The notes: generated by a model from the sequence alone, not told the origin. A DNA stretch of 64,000 nucleotides from Hydractinia symbiolongicarpus (GCF_029227915.1 NC_079888.1:20502001-20566000); one strand, 5' to 3'. Positions 24,437 through 37,602 are shown, counted from the stretch's first letter. Made by a program: numbers and translations.

Positions 24437-26983
24437 CGGTTGAGTCACATATTCGTACCAACATGGATTTGGCGATATTTTTCTGATATTACTAGGTTGC
24501 ATCGCTTTTAATTATGAAACGATTGACTATGGGACTTAATTTAACTAACTTTGGACTGCCACCTGATAAACGTGATAAAGGAGACAATTGGACTCCAAGA
24601 AAAAACATTCTTGTTAATTTGACATGATTGCCGAAACTTAGCGATTACACTGGGCTCTGTGGTAGCGCTTCATTTAAAAATTAAGATACAAAAAGTCATT
24701 TTTTTATTGTGGGACCAATCCTAGCCGTTATCGCGCGCTAAAGAAATAGTGACAGTTTCAAGAACTACATTTCATTGACTTTCTAACGGTGTCAGTCCGT
24801 TTGAGTTTCAACGGTTGTGTCACATATTCGTACCAACATGTATTTAGCGATATTTTTTTGATATTACTAGGTTGCATCGCTTTTAACAATGAAACGATTG
24901 ACTGTGGGACTTAATTGAGCTAACTTTGGACTGTCACCTGATAAATGTGATAAATGAGACAATTGGACTCCAAGAAAAAACATTCTTGTTAATTTGACGT
25001 GATTTCCGGAACTCAGCGATTACACTGGGCACTGTGGTAGCGCTTTATTTAAAAATTAAGATACAAAAAGTCATTTTTTTATTGTGGGACCAATCCTAGC
25101 AGTTATCGCGCGCTAAAGAAATAGCGACAGTTTCAAAAACTACATTTCATTGACTTTCTAACGGTGTCAGTCCGTTTGAGTTTCAACGGTTGTGTCACAT
25201 ATTCGTACCAACATGTATTTAGCGATTTTTTTTTGATATTACTAGGTTGCATCGCTTTTAACAATGAAACGATTGACTGTGGGACTTAATTGAGCTAACT
25301 TTGGACTGTGACCTGATAAATGTGATAAATGAGACAATTGGACTCCAAGAAATAACATTCTTGTTAATTTGAAGTGATTTCCGGAACTCAGCGATTACAC
25401 TGGGCACTGTGGTAGCGCTTTATTTAAAAATTAAGATACAAAAAGTCATTTTTTATTGTGGGACCAATCCTAGCAGTTATCGCGCGCTAAAGAAATAGCG
25501 ACAGTTTCAAGAACTACATTTCATTGACTTTCTAACGGTGTCAGTCCGTTTGAGTTACAACGGTTGGGTCACATATTCGTACCAACATGTATTTAGCGAT
25601 ATTTTTCTGATATTACTAGGTTGCATCGCTTTTAACAATGAAACGATTGACTGTGGGACTTAATTAAGCTAACTTTGGACTGTCACCTGATAAATGTGAT
25701 AAATTAGACAATTGGACTCCAAGAAATAGCATTCTTCTTAATTTGACGTGATTGCCGGAACTCAGCGATTACACTGGGCACTGTTGTAGCGCTTCATTTA
25801 AGAATTATGATAAAAAAGTTATTTTTTTATTGTGGGACCAATCCTAGCCGTTATCGCGCGCTAAAGAAATAGCGACAGTTTCAAGAGCTACATTTCATTG
25901 ACTTTCTAACGGTGTCAGTCCGTTTGAGTTACAACGGTTGGGTCACATATTCGTACCAACATGTATTTAGCGATATTTTTTTGATATTACTAGGTTGCCT
26001 CACTTTTAACAATGAAACGTTGACTGTGGAACTTAATTGAACTAACTTTGGACTGTGACCTGATAAATGTGATAAATGAGACAATTGGACTCCAAGAAGT
26101 AACATTCTTCTTAATTTGACGTGATTGCCGGAACTCAGCGATACCACTGGGCTCTGTGGTAGCGCTTCATTTAAGAATTAAGATAAAAAAGTCATTTCTT
26201 TATTGTGGGACCAATCCTACCCGTTATCGCGCGCTAAAGAAATAGCGACAGTTTCAAAAACTACATTTCATTGACTTTCTAACGGTGTCAGTCCGTTTGG
26301 GTTACAACGGTTGGGTAACATATTCGTACCAACATGTTTTTAGCGATATTTAACTGATATTACTAGGTTGCATCGCTTTTAACGGTGAAACGATTGACTG
26401 TGGGACTTAATTGAACTAACTTTGGACTGTGACCTGATAAATGTGATAATTGAGACAATTGGACTCCAAAAAATAACATACTTCTTAATTTGACGTGATT
26501 GCCGGAACTCAGCGATTACACTGGGTGCTGTGGTAGCGCTTCATTTAAGAGTTTAGATAAATAAGTCATTTTTTACTGTGGGACCAATCCTATCCGTTCT
26601 CGCGCGCTGAAGAAATATCGATAATTTCAAAAACTACATTTCATTGACTTTCTAACGGTGTCAGCCCATTTGAGTTACAACGGTTGGGCCACATATTCGT
26701 ACCAACATGTATTTAGCGATATTTTTCTATTATTACTAGGTTGCATCGCTTTTAACTATGAAACGATTGACTGTGGGACTTAATTGAACTAATTTGGATT
26801 GTCACCTGATAAATGTGATAAAGGAGACAATTGGACTCCAAGAAATAACATTCTTCTTAATTTGACATGATTGCCGAAACTCAGCGATTACACTGGGCGC
26901 TGTGGTAGCGCTTCATTTAAGAATTAAGATAAAAAAAGTCATTTTTTTATTGTGGGACCAATTCTAGACGTTATCGCGCGCTG

Positions 26984-27018
26984 AGGAAATAAAAAAAAAA
27001 ATAAAAGGAAATAAAAAA
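26984..27018 (+). repeat. A-rich filler scar, copy 6 (A11)
   Basis: Counterpart of the scar at 21864 in the second 5120-bp unit, one A longer. This shifts the unit offset from 5120 to 5121. Confidence 0.9.
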
Positions 27019-28151
27019 CGGTTGAGTCACATATTCGTACCAACATGGATTTGGCGATATTTTTCTGATATTACTAGGTTGCATCGCTTTTAATTATGAA
27101 ACGATTGACTATGGGACTTAATTTAACTAACTTTGGACTGCCACCTGATAAACGTGATAAAGGAGACAATTGGACTCCAAGAAAAAACATTCTTGTTAAT
27201 TTGACATGATTGCCGAAACTTAGCGATTACACTGGGCTCTGTGGTAGCGCTTCATTTAAAAATTAAGATACAAAAAGTCATTTTTTTATTGTGGGACCAA
27301 TCCTAGCCGTTATCGCGCGCTAAAGAAATAGTGACAGTTTCAAGAACTACATTTCATTGACTTTCTAACGGTGTCAGTCCGTTTGAGTTTCAACGGTTGT
27401 GTCACATATTCGTACCAACATGTATTTAGCGATATTTGTTTGATATTACTAGGTTGCATCGCTTTTAACAATGAAACGATTGACTGTGGGACTTATTTGA
27501 GCTAACTTTGGACTGCGACCTGATAAATGTGATAAATGAGACAATTGGACTCCAAGAAAAAACATTCTTGTTAATTTGACGTGATTTCCGGAACCCAGCG
27601 ATTACACTGGGCACTGTGGTAGCGCTTTATTTAAAAATGAAGATACAAAAAGTCATTCTCTTATTGTGGGACCAATCCTAGCAGTTATCGCGCGCTAAAG
27701 AAATAGCGACAGTTTCAAGAACTACATTTCATTGACTTTCTAACGGCGTCAGTCCGTTTGAGTTTCAACGGTTGTGTCACATATTCGTACCAACATGTAT
27801 TTAGCGATATTTTTTTGATATTACTAGGTTGCATCGCTTTTAACAATGAAACGATTGACTGTGGGACTTAATTGAGCTAACTTTGGACTGTGACCTGATA
27901 AATGTGATAAATGAGACAATTGGACTCCAAGAAATAACATTCTTCTCAATTTGACGTGATTTCCGGAACTCAGCGATTACACTTGGCACTCTGGTAGCGC
28001 GTTATTTAAAAATTAAGATACAAAAAGTCATTTTTTTATTGTGGGACCAATCCTAGCAGTTATCGCGCGCTAAAGAAATAGCGACAGTTTCAAGAACTAC
28101 ATTTCATTGACTTTCTAACGGTGTCAGTCCGTTTGAGTTACAACGGTTGGG

Positions 28152-28485
28152 TCAAAGGTTGCATCGCTTTTAACAATGAAACGATTGACTGTGGGACTTA
28201 ATTGAGCTAACTTTGGACTGTGACCTGATAAATGTGATAAATGAGACAATTGGACTCCAAGAAAAAACATTCTTGTTAATTTTACGTGATTTCCGGAACT
28301 CAGCGATTACACTGGGCACTGTGGTAGCGCTTTATTTAAAAATTAAGATACAAAAAGTCATTTTTTTATTGTGGGACCAATCCTAGCAGTTATCGCGCGC
28401 TAAAGAAATAGCGACAGTTTCAAGAATTACATTTCATTGACTTTCTAACGGTGTCAGTCCGTTTGAGTTACAACGGTTGTGTCAC
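28152..28485 (+). repeat. Truncated monomer 77 (landmark deleted)
   Basis: Same deletion junction as at 23031. It is the counterpart in the second 5120-bp unit, sharing TTAATTTTACGTGATTTCC downstream. Confidence 0.9.
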
Positions 28486-29522
28486 ATATTCGTACCAACA
28501 TGTATTTAGCGATATTTTTCTGATATTACTAGGTTGCATCGCTTTTAACAATGAAACGATTGACTGTGGGACTTAATTAAGCTAACTTTGGACTGTCACC
28601 TGATAAATGTGATAAATGAGACAATTGGACTCCAAGAAATAGCATTCTTCTTAATTTGACGTGATTGCCGGAACTCAGCGATTACACTGGGCACTGTGGT
28701 AGCGCTTCATTTAAGAATTATGATAAAAAAGTTATTTTTTTATTGTGGGACCAATCCTAGCCGTTATCGCGCGCTAAAGAAATAGCGACAGTTTCAAGAG
28801 CTACATTTCATTGACTTTCTAACGGTGTCAGTCCGTTTGGGTTACAACGGTTGGGTAACATATTCGTACCAACATGTTTTTAGCGATATTTAACTGATAT
28901 TACTAGGTTGCATCGCTTTTAACGGTGAAACGATTGACTGTGGGACTTAATTGAACTAACTTTGGACTGTGACCTGATAAATGTGATAATTGAGACAATT
29001 GGACTCCAAGAAATAACATACTTCTTAATTTGACGTGATTGCCGGAACTCAGCGATTACACTGGGTGTTGTGGTAGCGCTTCATTTAAGAGTTTAGATAA
29101 ATAAGTCATTTTTTACTGTGGGACCAATCCTATCCGTTATCGCGCGCTGAAGAAATATCGATAATTTCAAAAACTACATTTCATTGACTTTCTAACGGTG
29201 TCAGCCCATTTGAGTTACAACGGTTGGGCCACATATTCGTACCAACATGTATTTAGCGATATTTTTCTATTATTACTAGGTTGCATCGCTTTTAACTATG
29301 AAACGATTGACTGTGGGACTTAATTGAACTAATTTGGATTGTCACCTGATAAATGTGATAAAGGAGACAATTGGACTCCAAGAAATAACATTCTTCTTAA
29401 TTTGACATGATTGCCGAAACTCAGCGATTACACTGGGCGCTGTGGTAGCGCTTCATTTAAGAATTAAGATAAAAAAGTCATTTTTTTATTGTGGGACCAA
29501 TTCTAGACGTTATCGCGCGCTG

Positions 29523-29557
29523 AGGAAATAAAAAAAAAAATAAAAGGAAATAAAAAA
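29523..29557 (+). repeat. A-rich filler scar, copy 7 (A11)
   Basis: Counterpart of the scar at 24402 in the second 5120-bp unit. Confidence 0.9.
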
Positions 29558-30319
29558 CGGTTGAGTCACATATTCGTACCAACATGGATTTGGCGATATT
29601 TTTCTGATATTACTAGGTTGCATCGCTTTTAATTATGAAACGATTGACTATGGGACTTAATTTAACTAACTTTGGACTGCCACCTGATAAACGTGATAAA
29701 GGAGACAATTGGACTCCAAGAAAAAACATTCTTGTTAATTTGACATGATTGCCGAAACTTAGCGATTACACTGGGCTCTGTGGTAGCGCTTCATTTAAAA
29801 ATTAAGATACAAAAAGTCATTTTTTTATTGTGGGACCAATCCTAGCCGTTATCGCGCGCTAAAGAAATAGTGACAGTTTCAAGAACTACATTTCATTGAC
29901 TTTCTAACGGTGTCAGTCCGTTTGAGTTTCAACGGTTGTGTCACATATTCGTACCAACATGTATTTAGCGATATTTTTTTGATATTACTAGGTTGCATCG
30001 CTTTTAACAATGAAACGATTGACTGTGGGACTTAATTGAGCTAACTTTGGACTGTCACCTGATAAATGTGATAAATGAGACAATTGGACTCCAAGAAAAA
30101 ACATTCTTGTTAATTTGACGTGATTTCCGGAACTCAGCGATTACACTGGGCACTGTGGTAGCGCTTTATTTAAAAATTAAGATACAAAAAGTCATTTTTT
30201 TATTGTGGGACCAATCCTAGCAGTTATCGCGCGCTAAAGAAATAGCGACAGTTTCAAGAACTACATTTCATTGACTTTCTAACGGTGTCAGTCCGTTTGA
30301 GTTACAACGGTTGGGTCAC

Positions 30320-32561
30320 ATATTCGTACCAACATGTATTTAGCGATATTTTTTTGATATTACTAGGTTGCATCACTTTTAACAATGAAACGTTGACTGT
30401 GGAACTTAATTGAACTAACTTTGGACTGTGACCTGATAAATGTGATAAATGAGACAATTGGACTCCAAGAAGTAACATTCTTCTTAATTTGACGTGATTG
30501 CCGGAACTCAGCGATACCACTGGGCTCTGTGGTAGCGCTTCATTTAAGAATTAAGATAAAAAAGTCATTTTTTTATTGTGGGACCAATCCTACCCGTTAT
30601 CGCGCGCTGAAGAAATAGCAACAGTTTCAAAAACTACATTTCATTGACTTTCTAACGGTGTCAGTCCGTTTGGGTTACAACGGTTGGGTAACATATTCGT
30701 ACCAACATGTTTTTAGCGATATTTAACTGATATTACTAGGTTGCATCGCTTTTAACGGTGAAACGATTGACTGTGGGACTTAATTGAACTAACTTTGGAC
30801 TGTGACCTGATAAATGTGATAATTGAGACAATTGGACTCCAAGAAATAACATACTTCTTAATTTGACGTGATTGCCGGAACTCAGCGATTACACTGGGTG
30901 CTGTGGTAGCGCTTCATTTAAGAGTTTAGATAAATAAGTCATTTTTTACTGTGGGACCAATCCTATCCGTTATCGCGCGCTGAAGAAATATCGATAATTT
31001 CAAAAACTACATTTCATTGACTTTCTAACGGTGTCAGTCCGTTTGAGTTACAACGGTTGGGTCACATATTCGTACCAACATGTATTTAGCGATATTTTTC
31101 TGATATTACTAGGTTGCATCGCTTTTAACTATGAAACGATTGACAGTGGGACTTAATTGATCTAACTTTGGACTGTCACCTGATAAATGTGATAAAGGAG
31201 ACAATTGGACTCCAATAAAAAACATTCTTCTTAATTTGACATGATTGCCGAAACTCAGCGATTACACTGGCCTCTGTGGTAGCGCTTCATTTAAGAATTA
31301 TGATAAAAAAAAGTCATTTTTTTATTGTGGGACCAATCCTAGCCATTATCGCGCGCTGAGGAAATAGCGACAGTTTCAAAAACTACATTTCATTGACTTT
31401 CTAACGGTGTCAGTCCGTTTGAGTTACAACGGTTGTGTCACATATTCGTACCAACATGTATTTAGCGATATTTTTCGGATATTACTAGGTTGCATCGCTT
31501 TTAACAATGAAACGATTGACTGTGGGACTTAATTAAGCTAACTTTGGACTATCACCTGATAAATGTGATAAATGAGACAATTGGACTCCAAGAAATAGCA
31601 TTCTTCTTAATTTGACGTGATTGCCGGAACTCAGCGATTACACTGGGCACTGTGGTAGCGCTTCATTTAAGAATTATGATAAAAAAGTTATTTTTTTATT
31701 GTGGGACCAATCCTAGCCGTTATCGCGCGCTAAAGAAATAGCGACAGTTTCAAGAGCTACATTTCATTGACTTTCTAACGGTGTCAGTCCGTTTGAGTTA
31801 CAACGGTTGGGTCACATATTCGTACCAACATGTATTTAGCGATATTTTTTTGATATTACTAGGTTGCATCACTTTTAACAATGAAACGTTGACTGTGGAA
31901 CTTAATTGAACTAACTTTGGACTGTGACCTGATAAATGTGATAAATGAGACAATTGGACTCCAAGAAGTAACATTCTTCTTAATTTGACGTGATTGCCGG
32001 AACTCAGCGATACCACTGGGCTCTGTGGTAGCGCTTCATTTAAGAATTAAGATAAAAAAGTCATTTTTTTAATGTGGGACCAATCCTACCCGTTATCGCG
32101 TGCTGAAGAAATAGCGACAGTTTCAAAAACTACATTTCATTGACTTTCTAACGGTGTCAGTCCGTTTGGGTTACAACGGTTGGGTAACATATTCGTACCA
32201 ACATGTTTTTAGCGATATTTAACTGATATTACTAGGTTGCATCGCTTTTAACGGTGAAACGATTGACTGTGGGACTTAATTGAACTAACTTTGGACTGTG
32301 ACCTGATAAATGTGATAATTGAGACAATTGGACTCCAAGAAATAACATACTTCTTAATTTGACGTGATTGCCGGAACTCAGCGATTACACTGGGTGCTGT
32401 GGTAGCGCTTCATTTAAGAGTTTAGATAAATAAGTCATTTTTTACTGTGGGACCAATCCTATCCGTTATCGCGCGCTGAAGAAATATCGATAATTTCAAA
32501 AACTACATTTCATTGACTTTCTAACGGTGTCAGCCCATTTGAGTTACAACGGTTGGGCCAC
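30320..32561 (+). repeat. Domain 5: bridge of monomers 83-88 with a 1496-bp echo
   Basis: Starts are 30320, 30693, 31066, 31442, 31816 and 32189. Families A and B (83-84) recur as 87-88 at +1496 bp (four monomers). Monomer 85 (31066-31441) carries TTGACAGTGGGAC, TTGATCTAAC, CTCCAATAAAAAAC and CACTGGCCTCTG. Those marks otherwise appear only from 39070 onward, so an exchange has carried that family into this domain. Confidence 0.8.
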
Positions 32562-32852
32562 ATATTCGTACCAACATGTATTTAGCGATATTTTTCTATT
32601 ATTACTAGGTTGCATCGCTTTTAACTATGAAACGATTGACTGTGGGACTTAATTGAACTAATTTGGATTGTCACCTGATAAAGGTGATAAAGGAGACAAT
32701 TGGACTCCAAGAAATAACATTCTTCTTAATTTGACATGATTGCCGAAACTCAGCGATTACACTGGGCGCTGTGGTAGCGCTTCATTTAAGAATTAAGATA
32801 AAAAAAGTCATTTTTTTATTGTGGGACCAATTCTAGACGTTATCGCGCGCTG

Positions 32853-32887
32853 AGGAAATAAAAAAAAAAATAAAAGGAAATAAAAAA
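32853..32887 (+). repeat. A-rich filler scar, copy 8 (A11)
   Basis: First scar of the 3255-bp super-unit. The following family-D monomer carries CATACC in place of CGTACC at its landmark. Confidence 0.9.
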
Positions 32888-33649
32888 CGGTTGAGTCACA
32901 TATTCATACCAACATGGATTTGGCGATATTTTTCTGATATTACTAGGTTGCATCGCTTATAATTATGAAACGATTGACTATGGGACTTAATTTAACTAAC
33001 TTTAGACTGCCACCTGATAAACGTGATAAAGGAGACAATTGGACTCCAAGAAAAAACATTCTTGTTAATTTGACATGATTGCCGAAACTTAGCGATTACA
33101 CTGGGCTCTGTGGTTGCGCTTCATTTAAAAATTAAGATACAAAAAGTCATTTTTTTATTGTGGGACCAATCCTAGCCGTTATCGCGCGCCAAAGAAATAG
33201 TGACAGTTTCAAGAACTACATTTCATTGACTTTCTAACGGTGTCAGTCCGTTTGAGTTTCAACGGTTGAGTCACATATTCGTACCAACATGTATTTAGCG
33301 ATATTTTTTTGATATTACTAGGTTGCATCGCTTTTAACAATGAAACGATTGACTGTGGGACTTAATTGAGCTAACTTTGAACTGTGACCTGATAAATGTA
33401 ATAAATGAGACAATTGGACTCCAAGAAAAGACATTCTTGTTAATTTGACGTGATTTCCGGAACTCAGCGATTACACTGGGCACTGTGGTAGCGCTTTATT
33501 TAAAAATTAAGATACAAAAAGTCATTTTTTTATTGTGGGACCAATCCTAGCAGTTATCGCGCGCTAAAGAAATAGCGACAGTTTCAAGAACTACATTTCA
33601 TTGACTTTCTAACGGTGTCAGTCCGTTTGAGTTTCAACGGTTGTGTCAC

Positions 33650-34022
33650 ATATTCGTACCAACATGTATTTAGCGATATTTTTTTGATATTACTAGGTTG
33701 CATCGCTTTTAACAATGAAACGATTGACTGTGGGACTTAATTGAGCTAACTTTGGACTGTGACCTGATAAATGTGATAAATGAGACAATTGGACTCCAAG
33801 AAATAACATTCTTCTCAATTTGACGTGATTTCCGGAACTCAGCGATTACACTGGGTGCTGTGGTAGCGCTTCATTTAAGAGTTTAGATAAATAAGTCATT
33901 TTTTACTGTGGGACCAATCCTATCCGTTATCGCGCGCTGAAGAAATATCGATAATTTCAAAAACTACATTTCATTGGCTTTCTAACGGTGTCAGCCCATT
34001 TGAGTTACAACGGTTGGGCCAC
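33650..34022 (+). repeat. Hybrid monomer 92 (G 5' part, B 3' part)
   Basis: It runs as family G (TTCTCAATTTGACG, GATTTCCGG) up to CAGCGATTACACTGGG near 33855. It then switches to the B end (TGCTGTGG, AAGAGTTTAGATAAATAAG, CCTATCCG). The identical junction recurs at 36905-37277, which sets the 1461-bp length of the short sub-unit. Confidence 0.85.
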
Positions 34023-34313
34023 ATATTCGTACCAACATGTATTTAGCGATATTTTTCTATTATTACTAGGTTGCATCGCTTTTAACTATGAAACGATTGA
34101 CTGTGGGACTTAATTGAACTAATTTGGATTGTCACCTGATAAAGGTGATAAAGGAGACAATTGGACTCCAAGAAATAACATTCTTCTTAATTTGACATGA
34201 TTGCCGAAACTCAGCGATTACACTGGGCGCTGTGGTAGCGCTTCATTTAAGAATTAAGATAAAAAAAGTCATTTTTTTATTGTGGGACCAATTCTAGACG
34301 TTATCGCGCGCTG

Positions 34314-34349
34314 AGGAAATAAAAAAAAAAAATAAAAGGAAATAAAAAA
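34314..34349 (+). repeat. A-rich filler scar, copy 9 (A12)
   Basis: Longest A run of the set (12). It is the second scar of the first super-unit. Confidence 0.9.
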
Positions 34350-35482
34350 CGGTTGAGTCACATATTCATACCAACATGGATTTGGCGATATTTTTCTGAT
34401 ATTACTAGGTTGCATCGCTTTTAATTATGAAACGATTGACTATGGGACTTAATTTAACTAACTTTAGACTGCCACCTGATAAACGTGATAAAGGAGACAA
34501 TTGGACTCCAAGAAAAAACATTCTTGTTAATTTGACATGATTGCCGAAACTTAGCGATTACACTGGGCTCTGTGGTAGCGCTTCATTTAAAAATTAAGAT
34601 ACAAAAAGTCATTTTTTTATTGTGGGACCAATCCTAGCCGTTATCGCGCGCCAAAGAAATAGTGACAGTTTCAAGAACTACATTTCATTGACTTTCTAAC
34701 GGTGTCAGTCCGTTTGAGTTTCAACGGTTGTGTCACATATTCGTACCAACATGTATTTAGCGATATTTTTTTGATATTACTAGGTTGCATCGCTTTTAAC
34801 AATGAAACGATTGACTGTGGGACTTAATTGAGCTAACTTTGAACTGTGACCTGATAAATGTAATAAATGAGACAATTGGACTCCAAGAAAAGACATTCTT
34901 GTTAATTTGACGTGATTTCCGGAACTCAGCGATTACACTGGGCACTGTGGTAGCGCTTTATTTAAAAATTAAGATACAAAAAGTCATTTTTTTATTGTGG
35001 GACCAATCCTAGCAGTTATCGCGCGCTAAAGAAATAGCGACAGTTTCAAGAACTACATTTCATTGACTTTCTAACGGTGTCAGTCCGTTTGAGTTTCAAC
35101 GGTTGTGTCACATATTCGTACCAACATGTATTTAGCGATATTTTTTTGATATTACTAGGTTGCATCGCTTTTAACAATGAAACGATTGACTGTGGGACTT
35201 AATTGAGCTAACTTTGGACTGTGACCTGATAAATGTGATAAATGAGACAATTGGACTCCAAGAAATAACATTCTTCTCAATTTGACGTGATTTCCGGAAC
35301 TCAGCGATTACACTGGGCACTCTGGTAGCGCGTTATTTAAAAATTAAGATACAAAAAGTCATTTTTTTATTGTTGGACCAATCCTAGCAGTTATCGCGCG
35401 CTAAAGAAATAGCGACAGTTTCAAGAACTACATTTCATTGACTTTCTAACGGTGTCAGTCCGTTTGAGTTACAACGGTTGGG

Positions 35483-35816
35483 TCAAAGGTTGCATCGCTT
35501 TTAACAATGAAACGATTGACTGTGGGACTTAATTGAGCTAACTTTGGACTGTGACCTGATAAATGTGATAAATGAGACAATTGGACTCCAAGAAATGACA
35601 TTCTTGTAAATTTTACGTGATTTCCGGAGCTCAGCGATTACACTGGGCACTGTGGTAGCGCTTTATTTAAAAATTAAGATACAAAAAGTCATTTTTTTAT
35701 TGTGGGACCAATCCTAGCAGTCATCGCGCGCTGAAGAAATATCGATAATTTCAAAAACTACATTTCATTGACTTTCTAACGGTGTCAGCCCATTTGAGTT
35801 ACAACGGTTGGGCCAC
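35483..35816 (+). repeat. Truncated monomer 97 (landmark deleted), hybrid 3' end
   Basis: Same TCAAAGGTTG junction. Its 3' end switches near 35722 to CTGAAGAAATATCGATAATTTC and CAGCCCATTTGAG (family B end), joining it to the next C monomer at 35817. This is the seam between the two 3255-bp super-units. Confidence 0.85.
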
Positions 35817-36107
35817 ATATTCGTACCAACATGTATTTAGCGATATTTTTCTATTATTACTAGGTTGCATCGCTTTTAACTATGAAACGATTGACTGTGG
35901 GATTTAATTGAACTAATTTGGATTGTCACCTGATAAAGGTGATAAAGGAGACAATTGGACTCCAAGAAATAACATTCTTCTTAATTTGACATGATTGCCG
36001 AAACTCAGCGATTACACTGGGCGCTGTGGTAGCGCTTCATTTAAGAATTAAGATAAAAAAAGTCATTTTTTTATTGTGGGACCAATTCTAGACGTTATCG
36101 CGCGCTG

Positions 36108-36142
36108 AGGAAATAAAAAAAAAAATAAAAGGAAATAAAAAA
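36108..36142 (+). repeat. A-rich filler scar, copy 10 (A11)
   Basis: Counterpart of 32853 in the second super-unit, at +3255 bp. Confidence 0.9.
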
Positions 36143-36904
36143 CGGTTGAGTCACATATTCATACCAACATGGATTTGGCGATATTTTTCTGATATTACTA
36201 GGTTGCATCGCTTATAATTATGAAACGATTGACTATGGGACTTAATTTAACTAACTTTAGACTGCCACCTGATAAACGTGATAAAGGAGACAATTGGACT
36301 CCAAGAAAAAACATTCTTGTTAATTTGACATGATTGCCGAAACTTAGCGATTACACTGGGCTCTGTGGTAGCGCTTCATTTAAAAATTAAGATACAAAAA
36401 GTCATTTTTTTATTGTGGGACCAATCCTAGCCGTTATCGCGCGCCAAAGAAATAGTGACAGTTTCAAGAACTACATTTCATTGACTTTCTAACGGTGTCA
36501 GTCCGTTTGAGTTTCAACGGTTGTGTCACATATTCGTACCAACATGTATTTAGCGATATTTTTTTTATATTACTAGGTTGCATCGCTTTTAACAATGAAA
36601 CGATTGACTGTGGGACTTAATTGAGCTAACTTTGAACTGTGACCTGATAAATGTAATAAATGAGACAATTGGACTCCAAGAAAAGACATTCTTGTTAATT
36701 TGACGTGATTTCCGGAACTCAGCGATTACACTGGGCACTGTGGTAGCGCTTTATTTAAAAATTAAGATACAAAAAGTCATTTTTTTATTGTGGGACCAAT
36801 CCTAGCAGTTATCGCGCGCTAAAGAAATAGCGACAGTTTCAAGAACTACATTTCATTGACTTTCTAACGGTGTCAGTCCGTTTGAGTTTCAACGGTTGTG
36901 TCAC

Positions 36905-37277
36905 ATATTCGTACCAACATGTATTTAGCGATATTTTTTTGATATTACTAGGTTGCATCGCTTTTAACAATGAAACGATTGACTGTGGGACTTAATTGAG
37001 CTAACTTTGGACTGTGACCTGATAAATGTGATAAATGAGACAATTGGACTCCAAGAAATAACATTCTTCTCAATTTGACGTGATTTCCGGAACTCAGCGA
37101 TTACACTGGGTGCTGTGGTAGCGCTTCATTTAAGAGTTTAGATAAATAAGTCATTTTTTACTGTGGGACCAATCCTATCCGTTATCGCGCGCTGAAGAAA
37201 TATCGATAATTTCAAAAACTACATTTCATTGACTTTCTAACGGTGTCAGCCCATTTGAGTTACAACGGTTGGGCCAC
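36905..37277 (+). repeat. Hybrid monomer 101 (copy of the monomer 92 junction)
   Basis: Same G-to-B switch as 33650-34022, at +3255 bp. The super-unit was therefore amplified after the exchange happened. Confidence 0.85.
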
Positions 37278-37567
37278 ATATTCGTACCAACATGTATTTA
37301 GCGATATTTTTCTATTATTACTAGGTTGCATCGCTTTTAACTATGAAACGATTGACTGTGGGACTTAATTGAACTAATTTGGATTGTCACCTGATAAAGG
37401 TGATAAAGGAGACAATTGGACTCCAAGAAATAACATTCTTCTTAATTTGACATGATTGCCGAAACTCAGCGATTACACTGGGCGCTGTGGTAGCGCTTCA
37501 TTTAAGAATTAAGATAAAAAAGTCATTTTTTTATTGTGGGACCAATTCTAGACGTTATCGCGCGCTG

Positions 37568-37602
37568 AGGAAATAAAAAAAAAAATAAAAGGAAATAAAA
37601 AA
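37568..37602 (+). repeat. A-rich filler scar, copy 11 (A11)
   Basis: Counterpart of 34314 in the second super-unit, one A shorter. This is the last scar in the window. Confidence 0.9.

Larger units (their letters stand above)
20453..25572 (+). repeat. 5120-bp, 14-monomer higher-order unit, copy 1
   Basis: Monomers 56-69 start at 20453, 20827, 21200, 21573, 21910, 22285, 22660, about 23034 (truncated), 23365, 23739, 24112, 24449, 24824 and 25199. Every rare mark reappears 5120-5121 bp downstream: the A-rich scars, the TCAAAGGTTG truncation, GATATTTGTTTGATATT, TTCTCAATTTGACG and GGGTGTTGTGG. Homology starts near 20395. The last monomer (25199-25572) instead matches 17907-18280 (TAGCGATTTTTTTTTG, AATTTGAAGTGATT). 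Confidence 0.9.
25573..30300 (+). repeat. 5120-bp higher-order unit, copy 2 (13 monomers alignable)
   Basis: Monomers 70-82 start at 25573, 25947, 26320, 26693, 27031, 27406, 27781, about 28155 (truncated), 28486, 28860, 29233, 29570 and 29945. Differences noted against copy 1 are few: 20570 T versus G, 21296 C versus T, an A versus C in GATTA[A/C]ACTGGG (about 22485), CATT[T/C]TCTT (about 22536), ATCC[A/G]TTATC (about 24014) and one extra A in the first scar. Homology ends near 30260-30300. Confidence 0.9.
32562..35816 (+). repeat. 3255-bp super higher-order unit, copy 1 (1461 + 1794 bp)
   Basis: Nine monomers, 89-97, start at 32562, 32900, 33275, 33650, 34023, 34362, 34737, 35112 and about 35486. 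The sub-units are 32562-34022 (C-scar, D, E, G/B hybrid) and 34023-35816 (C-scar, D, E, G, truncated). Both share TTTGAACTGTGACC with AATGTAATAAATGAG and GAAAAGACATTC in their third monomer. Only the first sub-unit has GCTTATAATTATG in its D monomer. Confidence 0.9.
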
